Below the pieces are notes generated by a model, which saw nothing but the letters and a program-made list of their open reading frames with translations, was not told where the DNA came from and ran no database searches. This document shows positions 23,801-31,200 of a DNA stretch of 64,000 bases, in pieces. This DNA comes from Tridacna crocea. Its lineage: Eukaryota; Mollusca; Bivalvia; Cardiida; Cardiidae. Position 1 is the stretch's first letter. Each line of letters begins with the position of its first letter. The translations under genes were made by a program, and so were the position numbers. The stretch spans positions 61,510,192 through 61,574,191 of the forward strand of contig OX031061.1 in the NCBI GenBank assembly GCA_943736015.1. The letters run 5' to 3'.

Positions 23801-25459
23801 TATTTTGCGGTCGACAAATTAAATGTTTCTCGATTGTGCTATTATTCAGTCGAAAGGCTGATTTTCAGAACAAAATGCTGTTTCCTCCTGATAGATTTAT
23901 TGTGAAAAATGTTATGGCCCCCTTCAGGCTTCGTGGTATGTGAAATAATGGATTATATGGCGTCAAAATACAATGTGCCGTCTGTAACCAAAAACTGCCA
24001 CTTAATGCATAAACACAAATAGAAGTTATCGGTGTCTGTTTAACAGTTAAATTCATAGAAAGGATTATTACTTTTTTGAGTATTCAATGTAATTGTAAAT
24101 TTAGGTAACGTCTAGAATGAAGGTAACTGTTCATAACACACAAGAGTGAAAAGAGCTGGTGTTGCGTATGAGTATCAGTTCTAAATGTAGGATTGACTAG
24201 CCCAAGGGTTTTGAAAATTTAAATAAAAACTTTTGTAAATATTTTTTCTCAAGTAATACTTTGCAGATATCGAGGAATCTGTTGACTCCAGTCTCAATAA
24301 CTGCGACAATGATATCACATGTACCAACTCAGTCAATTGGATGTTAATCTGTGTGTGCGTAAAACGACGGATTAACAGGAAACGGAACACATTGTCAATA
24401 TTATATACACTATTTCTTATACCGATATGTAGCAGACGAGAAATATCCTTATAAAATAAAGATAGCCATTATGACTTAGACTTTAATGCAGGAATACAAG
24501 TGAAAGCACATTGTCAAAAGGAGAGATTTTCCTGAAACCATAGATAATTAACATTTGTCCGGCAGAGCCTAGTCGCCCAGATGGCCACTTTCAGGCTTTC
24601 AAGCGCAGTGGTTATATTCGTAATTCGGCTTTTTTTTTTTTTATTTATTTATAATTTATTTCTCTTGCACCACATATTGATGTTTTGGCGACTTCTGGAA
24701 GGAAAAGCAGGTTGTGGTTTGGAAATAATATTTTGCAAACTAAATACTGAAAAAAGGTAGGGAATGTAATGGTGCATAGGTGCGCTGGCCGTCACAGATA
24801 GCCGAACTAATGTAAACGGCCCTAAACGCCACACTTGTAAACAAACCAAAAACTGTCTCTTGCTCATGGGTTAAGTTTTATAAAAAAAAAAGGTCAATAC
24901 AGATCTTATTTGTGGCTTCTTTTTTTCATAACTTCAAAAGTCTTATTTTCACCATCAACTTTTTTACATACATTAAAGCACTGATTTGGCATATATGATC
25001 AACTCTCTTTAAAACACTATGTCATTTTACATGCATTAATGATAAACTTGGTAGAAAACATTCGAGTAAAAGTTGGCGGAAGAAGATAAGCTTGCATTGG
25101 CCTCGTTATGTTTCCAAGAAAATATCAGGTTTAGCGCAATAAAAAGGAAAAAGTAGGAAAATCATACCATTGTCACAATATTCAATAAGTCAAATATACA
25201 TGTATGTACTGCTTGTTAAATGTAAAAAAAAAATACGAAAGAGTATGATTTTTAGTTTCCATGATGAAATTTAGACTGCAAAAAAGTGGTGTTTATATTG
25301 GAATAAAGGTCAAACATTGTCTACTTCATAATTTCAGATGAAGACCCAGATCAGCCGATAAGCCGCTTTTGTGTAAGAAGTAAAATAGAAGGCAGTAATA
25401 ATTCTGAAGGAATGACCAATGACGAAATATCAGAAGTAAATTATATTCATATTCATTAA
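23..25459 (+). CDS. Multi-exon cbEGF-repeat protein gene (3' part; overview of the exons listed below)
   Basis: Seventeen intact 126-nt exons each encode one 42-residue calcium-binding EGF domain with six cysteines. All begin after an AG acceptor with AT and end with G before GT, so each is phase 1-1 and can be added or skipped without changing frame. Each starts D-[VI]-[ND]-E-C, the calcium-binding box, and carries C-x-N-x4-Y-x-C-x-C, the Asp/Asn hydroxylation consensus. Most also carry NSS, NGS and NGT sequons. Proteins built this way (fibrillin, fibulin, uromodulin-like) are secreted or extracellular matrix/adhesion proteins; which one this is cannot be said. The 5' end lies outside the window. 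The 3' end is uncertain: a phase-compatible terminal exon is proposed at 25338-25459. Exons may belong to one gene or to tandem paralogues; cDNA would decide. Confidence 0.8.
649..774 (+). CDS. cbEGF exon A2
   Basis: A 126-nt phase 1-1 exon with donor GTAAAT. The domain starts [13 protein letters not shown] and contains CNNGFSGNG. All six cysteines and the hydroxylation motif are intact. Confidence 0.9.
1448..1573 (+). CDS. cbEGF exon A3
   Basis: A 126-nt phase 1-1 exon. The domain reads [13 protein letters not shown] and has CNNGSTG where every sister domain of this type has CNNGFTG or FSG. This replaces the conserved aromatic that packs against the next calcium-binding EGF domain, so the exon is open but may encode a weakened domain. 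Confidence 0.87.
2019..2144 (+). CDS. cbEGF exon A4 (second subtype)
   Basis: A 126-nt phase 1-1 exon of a different subtype: [13 protein letters not shown], with [12 protein letters not shown]. The calcium box, six cysteines and hydroxylation consensus are kept; a proline-rich first loop replaces the NSSL loop. Confidence 0.9.
2392..2512 (+). pseudogene. Decayed EGF exon in copy A
   Basis: After an acceptor-like TTACAG, the sequence still tracks an EGF exon (AATGGAAGC, TGTCTTTGTAATGG, AAATTGTCAA). The calcium box has lost its acidic and cysteine codons and TAG stops lie where the Tyr-Gln-Cys strand should be. An orthologous relic in copy B shows it decayed before the segmental duplication. 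Confidence 0.7.
2778..2903 (+). CDS. cbEGF exon A5 (second subtype)
   Basis: A 126-nt phase 1-1 exon: [13 protein letters not shown] with [12 protein letters not shown], donor GTAATG. Unusually the reading frame stays open through the donor for about 130 more codons, so the exon sits in a 196-codon open frame (2717-3307). The extension has no EGF features and is shorter in copy B, so I treat the donor as used. Confidence 0.87.
4312..4480 (+). mobile_element. Diverged copy of the ~230-bp fold-back MITE
   Basis: Starts AACTCTTTACCGAAC and carries the family left arm (GACTCCAAATTGAAAGCAT). It ends near GATCGTTAAAACTCTGG. The central palindrome present in young copies has decayed here. Its duplicate is at 11465-11632, so the insertion predates the segmental duplication. 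Confidence 0.7.
5645..6016 (+). repeat. Three units of a ~145-bp repeat array
   Basis: Repeats of a unit containing CTCTAGAGGCCAC, a TGGTCAGAATGTTTG-like segment and AGGTCACAGGGCCAAATC-like segments. It is the same array as 16436-17735, here without the element's head. A copy is at 12798-13169 in the second duplicate. Confidence 0.8.
6186..6311 (+). CDS. cbEGF exon A6
   Basis: A 126-nt phase 1-1 exon: [13 protein letters not shown] with [12 protein letters not shown]; donor GTAATT. Six cysteines and the calcium box are intact. The protein sequence is identical at 13339-13464. Confidence 0.9.
6559..6684 (+). CDS. cbEGF exon A7
   Basis: A 126-nt phase 1-1 exon: [13 protein letters not shown] with [15 protein letters not shown]. 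It retains an N-F-S sequon in the first loop. Its duplicate is at 13712-13837. Confidence 0.9.
7308..7433 (+). CDS. cbEGF exon B1
   Basis: Duplicate of the exon at 23-148: the protein is identical and the two differ at two silent codon positions (AAC/AAT and ACG/ACC). 126 nt, phase 1-1, donor GTAAAA. Confidence 0.9.
7936..8061 (+). CDS. cbEGF exon B2
   Basis: Duplicate of the exon at 649-774 with one visible replacement, the last codon CGA (Arg) instead of CAA (Gln). 126 nt, phase 1-1. Confidence 0.9.
8621..8740 (+). pseudogene. Broken EGF exon B3 (acceptor deleted, donor damaged)
   Basis: The body is open from Glu-Cys-Val to the last Cys-Gln with all six cysteines. A ~110-bp deletion relative to copy A joins intron sequence GGATACTTC directly to ATGAGTGTG, removing branch region, pyrimidine tract, AG acceptor and the first codons. 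At the other end CAAGGTAAAT has become CAAGTTAAAT, shifting any donor by one base. Copies A and C are intact, so the damage arose in copy B. Confidence 0.85.
9204..9329 (+). CDS. cbEGF exon B4 (second subtype)
   Basis: Duplicate of the exon at 2019-2144; [13 protein letters not shown] and [12 protein letters not shown], with one silent difference (GGT/GGA). 126 nt, phase 1-1. Confidence 0.9.
9577..9697 (+). pseudogene. Decayed EGF exon in copy B
   Basis: Duplicate of the relic at 2392-2512, with the same missing calcium box and the same in-frame stops. Confidence 0.7.
9959..10084 (+). CDS. cbEGF exon B5 (second subtype)
   Basis: Duplicate of 2778-2903: [13 protein letters not shown] with [12 protein letters not shown]. 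It has Pro-to-Leu and Arg-to-Gly differences from copy A. The acceptor context also differs (CATGTAG versus AATATAG). 126 nt, phase 1-1. Confidence 0.88.
11465..11632 (+). mobile_element. Diverged fold-back MITE, duplicate of 4312-4480
   Basis: Same element at the orthologous place in copy B of the segmental duplication; only a few substitutions separate the two. Confidence 0.7.
12798..13169 (+). repeat. Three units of the ~145-bp array, copy B
   Basis: Duplicate of the array fragment at 5645-6016, nearly identical over its whole length. Confidence 0.8.
13339..13464 (+). CDS. cbEGF exon B6
   Basis: Duplicate of 6186-6311 with identical protein ([13 protein letters not shown]). 126 nt, phase 1-1, donor GTAATT. 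Confidence 0.9.
13712..13837 (+). CDS. cbEGF exon B7
   Basis: Duplicate of 6559-6684 with the same protein; one silent AAT/AAC difference near the end. 126 nt, phase 1-1. Confidence 0.9.
14467..14592 (+). CDS. cbEGF exon C1
   Basis: Third copy of the 23/7308 exon; reads VISILNNC where the others read VISSLNNC. 126 nt, phase 1-1. Confidence 0.9.
15094..15219 (+). CDS. cbEGF exon C2
   Basis: Third copy of the 649/7936 exon; [13 protein letters not shown] with CNNGFSGNG. 126 nt, phase 1-1. Confidence 0.9.
15945..16070 (+). CDS. cbEGF exon C3
   Basis: Third copy of the 1448/8621 exon, intact, with [19 protein letters not shown] and a normal CNNGFTG. It keeps the aromatic lost in copy A and the splice sites lost in copy B. 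126 nt, phase 1-1. Confidence 0.9.
16436..17735 (+). mobile_element. Mollusc repeat element with ~145-bp internal tandem array
   Basis: Begins with an imperfect inverted head (AGCCCACCTATGCACAAAG, then GTTCATGGTGAGC) followed by a GTCGTTCGTCGTCCG-rich stretch. About nine tandem units of 143-146 bp follow, each starting near CTCTAGAGGCCACATTTTC (about 16529, 16671, 16813, 16948, 17092, 17237, 17382, 17527, 17673). The units contain fragments resembling AAACTTGGTCAGAATG and AGGTCACTGGGTCAAATC. The head resembles that of 31155-32940, but the internal array is different. No transposase is encoded; I recall this head type as an abundant bivalve interspersed repeat. Confidence 0.78.
18130..18172 (+). 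pseudogene. Truncated EGF exon
   Basis: After a good acceptor (GCAACAG) the first 14 codons of an EGF exon remain, with the first cysteine codon changed (GAAGGT for GAGTGT). The exon then runs straight into downstream intron sequence (TTTATGTCTTGGAAAG), so about two thirds of it was deleted. Confidence 0.8.
18393..18518 (+). CDS. cbEGF exon (last intact)
   Basis: A 126-nt phase 1-1 exon, [13 protein letters not shown] with [14 protein letters not shown], closest to the 6559/13712 type. No intact EGF exon follows it in the window. Confidence 0.9.
18519..20789. other. 2.3 kb without recognisable genes
   Basis: No open frame with recognisable content and no convincing exon was seen. The longest frames (19630-19878, 19701-19937) overlap each other, cross a G-run and show no domain. 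The sequence is less AT-rich than its flanks between about 18900 and 20000. Confidence 0.5.
20790..20851. repeat. (TA)n microsatellite
   Basis: About 30 uninterrupted TA units, lying just beyond the 3' side of the transposase relic. Confidence 0.97.
21000..22790 (-). pseudogene. Spliced DDE_3 (Tc1/mariner-IS630 superfamily) transposase, degenerate
   Basis: Read on the minus strand, the gene has recognisable family content over about 1.8 kb. The N-terminal third holds [23 protein letters not shown] and LPTLKLL. The catalytic part has YIDETW (first Asp), [11 protein letters not shown] (second Asp) and [18 protein letters not shown] (Glu). Two introns with good ends split the 3' part: 21949-21463 (CAG/GT to CAG/GAA, phase 0) and 21265-21172 (phase 2). 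Removing them joins ...KKADLQ to [10 protein letters not shown] and ...SQLK to [15 protein letters not shown], ending at TAG 21002-21000. The copy is broken: a TAG at 22566-22564, a frame change between about 22395 and 22300, and further frame breaks upstream. The introns hold AAT and CTT simple repeats. It probably moved as a DNA transposon or was a host-derived multi-exon relative; now inactive. Confidence 0.85.
21699..21719. repeat. (AAT)n microsatellite in transposase intron
   Basis: Seven AAT units inside the first intron of the transposase relic, next to a CTT-rich stretch at 21607-21632. Confidence 0.9.
22791..23659. other. No gene seen
   Basis: AT-rich sequence between the transposase relic and the first decayed EGF exon. 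A TTCGAACC stretch near 22959 resembles the B box of a tRNA-like element on the minus strand, but no matching A box is convincing. Confidence 0.4.
23660..23755 (+). pseudogene. Decayed EGF exon
   Basis: Retains AGTAACGGAAGCTGTCAG, TGTGTGTAATACTGGATACACAG and TTTTGTCAA, matching the second half of an EGF exon (Asn-Gly-Ser-x-Gln ... Val-Cys-Asn-x-Gly-Tyr-Thr). The first half and the acceptor are gone. Confidence 0.65.
24001..24053 (+). pseudogene. Decayed EGF exon fragment
   Basis: Contains TTAATGCATAAACACAAATAG followed by GAAGTTATCGGTGTC, a close echo of the AATGCAAGATGCACAAATAC / GGAAGTTATCAGTGT core of intact exons, with stops in frame. Confidence 0.6.
24267..24402 (+). pseudogene. Nearly full-length EGF exon with a frameshift
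   Basis: Good acceptor CTTTGCAG, then codons for Asp-Ile-Glu-Glu with the first Cys changed to Ser. Next come [13 protein letters not shown] and VCV, and then GGATTAACAGGAAACGGAAC and CATTGTCAA in another frame. It is clearly an EGF exon that lost cysteines and gained an indel. Confidence 0.75.
24530..25337. other. No gene seen
   Basis: AT-rich intergenic or intronic sequence with homopolymer runs; no supported exon or repeat family was identified. Confidence 0.4.
25338..25459 (+). CDS. Possible terminal exon of the EGF gene
   Basis: A pyrimidine-rich acceptor (ACTTCATAATTTCAG) is followed by an open frame in the same entry phase as the EGF exons. It gives [19 protein letters not shown] and then an acidic tail to TAA at 25457-25459, 40 codons in all. 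It could be the 3' coding exon of the EGF gene, or an internal exon using a GTAAAT donor at 25436. There is no domain; support is only splice phase and position, so this is tentative. Confidence 0.3.
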
Positions 25460-25548
25460 TTCATAGATTTATGTTTGCGAAACTGATATGACAGAAGGAA
25501 ACAATTAATTTATAACCTTGCCAGCTGGAGCTGCCACTTCGAACGGCG

Positions 25549-25576
25549 TGTTGTTGTTGTTGTTGTTGTTGTTGTT
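25549..25576. repeat. (TTG)n microsatellite
   Basis: About nine TTG units. Confidence 0.95.
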
Positions 25577-26271
25577 TAGAGACGGATATGAAATATGAAT
25601 AAGTACTGTTACGAGCCAGGCACAACTAATGAAAGCAAATTTAGCCCAACAACAAGGTCTTTACAAATAACAAAATTTATTTATCAAACAGAATAAAACT
25701 GAAAATCAGTAAGAATAATTCATACATAAGCAGATTTTATATAATGTGTTTTAAATTCAGAAAAGTACATCTTAATTTCAAACACATTCATCGCAAGTTT
25801 TTATCTTATCCCTAACATGGTCATTGAATAATCCAGTCTTTATTGTAAAAATGAGCATTTTTAATTCCACCTGTAAAATTCAACTTGCATAAATTTCTCC
25901 CAATACTCCGGTGGTAAGTCCCAACAAAAGTAATCACATGCAAAGGCAACCAGTGTAATTATCGAGTCCATATTTACAGTACTGCTCAACCTTCCATTCA
26001 TTTATAGATCAAAAACATTTTGTAGTATGAATCAGTCATGTATAGTAGGACGGGTTTCAGAAAACTCTTTTTTTTATTTCATCCATATTATTCTACATAT
26101 AAAGTAAAAGTCGTGTTTCTTTCCAGAAATTTCCATTGATCCACTTAAACGACATACCATGTTAGAGCAATAAAACATCTAGAATCATGAAGAACATAAA
26201 AGAATCTTATATAAATGCAATAAGTTCTACAACATACATATACCTGAAAGTTTTCCGGAGAAAGTACATCA

Positions 26272-26781
26272 TTAGTTGTACGGTCAGGTGGCAGGGGACT
26301 TGGAAACTTGTTCACGGCTGTGGTGAATCATATCACCCCGAGCCAAAAGCGAGGTGGCGACATGATTCAACAGAGCCGTGGATACGTTTCTACGTCCACT
26401 GCCACCTGACCGTACACCGAATTCATTATACTGCAAAAGTAATACCCTTTCAATATGCGCTAAGCGAAATTTTCATCTTTTATAATCTCACAAATCGAGT
26501 ATACTGCTGAAACAGAAATTCCATTCTGAGTGCCCCAATTCAATGAAAACTGACGTCAATGGATACTGACGTCTCCAAAAAGGTGCAGTTTGGTGTATAC
26601 GTGCAGTCTGGTAATCGATCGACGCCCCCATTTTGGATGTTGTGTTGCAAGTCTAGTGATGTTTAGGGGGCAGTCAAAAGGGAAACTGTCCTAACGTGGT
26701 TTTTGCCAGGGTACATGACATATATGTTCCAGGCATGTTAACCAATCAGATCACGAGAAATTTCTTTGCAGTATAGTAATA
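26272..26781. mobile_element. Composite ~510-bp MITE with hairpin end, copy 1
   Basis: Left part (26272-26425) is an inverted repeat with ends TTGTACGGTCAGGTGGCAGG and its complement. Right part (26428-26781) has its own ends, ATTATACTGCAAA and TTTGCAGTATAGTAAT. The two parts occur together again at 34079-34610 and, internally deleted and inverted, at 49787-50050, so they travel as one unit. No coding capacity. Confidence 0.8.
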
Positions 26782-27624
26782 AGAATTGTTTCTCGTTGCT
26801 CGAATCAAACACGTGCTCCAGGAAAGTCACTACAGCATAATTTTCCACATTTATCACATAACCTCCTTTGTTTTCAGTCTAATATCCCAGTCACGAGTTT
26901 TCTTATCTTATTTTTCCCTACTGGTATCAAACTTGTGTGGCGTCATTTTTGACGTCATTTTTTTACGTATCATTTTAGTTAAGGAGCGCCAGCGAGTTAG
27001 GACCGTGACGAGCAAAGCTTGTTTTGCGGTAACACCGTTCTGGACTTTTGAAAATAAAATTCATTTGTTCTGGGTTTTAGTCTTAATCTAGAAGGGGATG
27101 ACTAAAACTTGAGTGTCTTCCGATTGGTCGCAGTGCCAAAATCAATTGTGTTTGCTGGGAATGCCTTAGATATCGCTTAAATGATTGGATTGATCTGAAG
27201 AGCTGTAAAAAATATATGGGAAAGAAGAAATTACTGGTTGTTGGCAATATTCTCCACATTGTTTTCAAAAGCCTCTTTCTTCATAAGCATTTGTCATGGA
27301 TTTTTTAGAATAGAATTCTTGTACGAATCATGTTTTATATATTTTCTAGGCTTTCAGGGTTATTTTACTTGAAAACAGTACAGATCTGAATGCAGTACCA
27401 ATCACATCAGTAGTGTAAGATCATTTGTTTACTTTTTACTCTTCATAAGATGACAGAAAGATCAGAACAACGAGTCAAAATTTCCCTCATTTATCAACCA
27501 CTACAAATCCAAAGTTTATTTTGTTACTTCAGCAACGTTTAATAGGTCGTCTGCAAATGCTTCCAAAGTCTTAAATTGTGTCACCTGGTTAAAAAAAGCT
27601 AAAGTGTATACTCTGTCACAGCTC

Positions 27625-27795
27625 CTGGGGAACTATGAAATCTCCATACCCCAATTTCACCAACCATTCTAAGTTACATTTGTAGTATTCTAACTTTAAG
27701 AACTTATGCCTTAAATTTAGAATACCGGTATTCTTGAAAATTGGAATTTTAAAACTGTTCCCAAGACTGATTTGTGAATATTGGCCCATGGCCCG
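27625..27795. mobile_element. Degenerate MITE with CGTATTCAC-type ends
   Basis: Contains CACCAACCATTCTAAG near the left and TTGTGAATATTGGCCC near the right, matching in inverted form the ends of 35269-35457. Related to the fragment starting at 28653. Confidence 0.5.
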
Positions 27796-28170
27796 TTTAC
27801 ACCAAGCATTTGAAACTACCTTTTTAGTCTTATTCTAGGTTAAGAAAGCGATGCAATTTCTGATTAGGTAAATTCGCTATCGAAATTGTATGATTTTGAG
27901 GGTAGAAAAATATTTAGAATTAGATGTGAAAGTTTATCAAGAATGACTTGTCTATCTTGTGACATTGACAGCACAGGCAGATTGTATCACTGAAGATGCC
28001 ATCCCTATCTCAGCAGCCCTTATTGAATTGTAGTACTTCAAAGAGTTTCGGTGTCTCTCTATGCTACTTGGGGGATCACATATCTTTTACTATTGAAATA
28101 TGACTTTTACGTCCAAATGAATGCTCTGAATATTTGCAAATCCTTTTCTTCGAGGTGTTTTGTAGGTTAC

Positions 28171-28232
28171 ATGAAAGTGCTTGTGGGAGTTTCATTGTTC
28201 TTTTTATTAACCGTTAGAGCTATGGAGAACAC
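28171..28232 (+). CDS. Exon 1: signal peptide
   Basis: ATG with the hydrophobic core VLVGVSLFFLLTV; predicted cleavage after Arg-Ala (residue 17). It ends in phase 2 at donor GTATAA and joins to the next exon as Thr (AC/A). The donor is not ideal, but the phase match and signal peptide make the start convincing. A longer upstream open frame exists but has no support. Confidence 0.75.
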
Positions 28233-31200
28233 GTATAAATTTCTATAGCTTGTAATCAAACTATAAAAGACAAAATGTGACCTTACAACGCGAGTGTTTA
28301 TTTTATAAATGCTCTTTTACCCTGAAACTGAATCGGAAACTCTAATTCAAGCTTGTTAAATACAGGGTGGTTGCTAAACACAAATTTTGGCCTCCTTTAC
28401 ATGTACCACAACAACAGTTCTGTAATTTTGTTTTTTTTTTTTTCTTTTGCTAGATCCAAAAGGGTGTCTGCAAATAATGCGACAGCCATTGTGGATGTGT
28501 GCTTCACACCCCCAACATCCGAACCTGAGATCATCACAGATGTCGGTAATACATTTGTGCTGAAAATTTATCAGAATATAAATGACACTCTGTTACTTTT
28601 AAATGGTGTGCCAGAGCTTGTGGTCCCAGGTAGAAACCCAAGTAAGTAGCAGTAGGCCCGTATTCACAGACCATTCTTAATTAATACCAGCTTTAAACTA
28701 ATATTTTAAAGTTGCTCAATTTCTGCTCGGCTACACCAAATCCTGAAGTCAATTAGAAACTGTGTCACCTTTGAAACCTAGAACATGACTTTGTACTGTA
28801 GCCTCTGTGCATCCACTTCAAATTTTTTATCCTTTAGCAAAATATTCTTGTTCTTATATGACCCTGATATAGAAACAGATTTTTACTATTAATGTAAGAA
28901 ATTGCAAACCTATTGCAAACAAGAATGTCCTCTGATAAAGAGTTAACCTTTACCACACAGTCTCCAGTTTTGATGCTTTTACTGAAATAAATTTTTCATC
29001 GTACGTGTATGTAAGTAAATGGTATAATAATATCTTTGACTAGGTAGAAAACAATTTGGGATGGAAATGGGGAAATGGTTTGGTTACAAGCATTTGTCCA
29101 TTTCAAACATTTTTTTTAAAAAAAACTTCTTCATGGCCCGGCCGGGTTGGCCATGAAGAAGAAAAAGTCTTTTTTTAAATGTTTGAAATGGACAAATGCT
29201 CGTAACCAAACCAGTGGTTAGTATATACCAGGAGTTTGTGGGTTCGATACTCGGTTTCGGCGAACTTTATTTCGGGTGATTTTCTCCTCTCACCTCTGAT
29301 GCATGTGAGAAAAGTAGTCAATGGCGTAGGAAAGAAAGTTGTGTCATTACTGGTGTGAGAAAGCTATGAAACGCATGGTTGGGTCACTGACCGCCAGGAT
29401 ATGACCTAAGCTGTTAAAATCGCGTTGAACTCCAATACAGACCAAATCGTTTTCATGTCCATTAATTAGATTTGGAATAACATGATAACAAGTAAAATGT
29501 CTACAATTTTCATTCAAAAATCCTCACCAAAAATAGTCTACTACAAGGCTAAAGAAATAATAAGTAAGCATGAGGTAATAGGGTGACTTAAAACTTTTCA
29601 TTACAGTTCCTATGAATACAAGCTGTTTCTGGTACAAATATTTAAACTCTTGTTTGGAGATGGATTTATGTGTACAAAGAGGGAATCAAATATTGTGCAA
29701 GTAAGTCGACTAACGGCTTTAAAAATCTGCTAAATGTTTTTTACTTGTTCAAATTGCGAAAATGCAAGTCATGCTCTGGCAAAAGGGTGCTTAATGAATC
29801 TCCATGATACATTATATACTAAGCAAGTAGTAGTAATGGGGCCACTTTGGGGCCTAACAAACATGTGCGATATTGGATGAGCTAGTTACTACAAAAAGTA
29901 ACTCATTTGCATAGAAGGATGTTTAGAAAGTCAGCCATCTTGGATGACGTACGTTTTATGTTGCTTTTTATTTCGACAGCCATCTTAAATGACTTAATTT
30001 TTCAACAACACAGCAGTGACCTTTTTTTTTTTTGGCTGTTTTTGTTTTTATGGAGACCAAATTTTTCGCTTTTTTATCAGACCATTGTCCATACTTCCGT
30101 CACAAAATAAACAAAACTAGATAATATAGCGACTGTAACAAAAGACTACTGTTCAGCCACCTGGTCCTTTGTTAGGGGATTAACTTTGACAGTTGAATGG
30201 GCCATTGTCCGTACTTCTGTCCCTAAATAGATAAAAAACAGACAGTATGGCGACTTAAACAAAGGACTATTGATCACTCATTTGTACATGTCTGAACATG
30301 ACTATCTCAAAAAAAAAGCGCGGGCAAACTGTTGGTCATAATCTAGGTCATTTGAGTTTAGGACGTTCAAGGGAACACATCAATATGGAAAAGTAGCATT
30401 ATTTTTATTCTGGCATTTTTTTTTTTTTTTTCGTTATTTTGTGCATTTTTATGTTAATATATTTCTTCCATTACATTCAAAACTTTTTTTACCAGACAGT
30501 ATATTTCGTCATTTTTCTACTTTTTCCAGTAAGATAAAAAAAATAACGTGTAATTTGTGCTATATTCTGCCATCGCAAAAAAAATGAACTTTTGTATAAG
30601 AACTAACCGCCAATCATATCAAAACTGGGTCATTCCAGTTGGTCCCCATAAAAGCAAAAACCGCCAAAGCAAACAAAAAAAGGTCACTGCTGTGTTGTAA
30701 AAAAAAATAGTCATTAAAATTGGCTGCCGAAATAAAAACTAACTTAAAAAGTAGGTCATCCAAGATGGCTAACTTTTCTAAATATCCTTATAATACAAAT
30801 GAGTTACTATATGTAGTAACAAGGTCATCAAATATCGCCACCGTTTGTTTGGCGCCATAATGGCCCCATTACTAATGCAAGTCATCACATTATTTTTAGA
30901 ACTAAAAGGTCCTTTTTAGTCTAGCAATCGATTGCACATGGATGTAGAGTAGTTTTTAATAATAAGCAGAAACTTTATCGATAGCAATAAGTTCAACCTA
31001 TATCAGTTTATGCGAACTGCGCAGGCTGACTTGGTCAATACTTTTCGCAGATGTTTTTTTAATCCTTTACCACTCAGTCCCGATTTTTAACAACCCTGAA
31101 AAGTAAGGTTTTGAAAACGTTATAGGAAAAGGAGAAAATGCTGGTGACCAGCACTTTTAGCTCACCTGAGCACGAAGTGCTCAGAGTGGGCTATGGTGAT

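Noticed and set aside
28051-28170. Upstream start codon at 28051 for the membrane protein
   Set aside because: The extension would bury the signal peptide behind about 40 unrelated residues; the ATG at 28171 gives a normal signal sequence.
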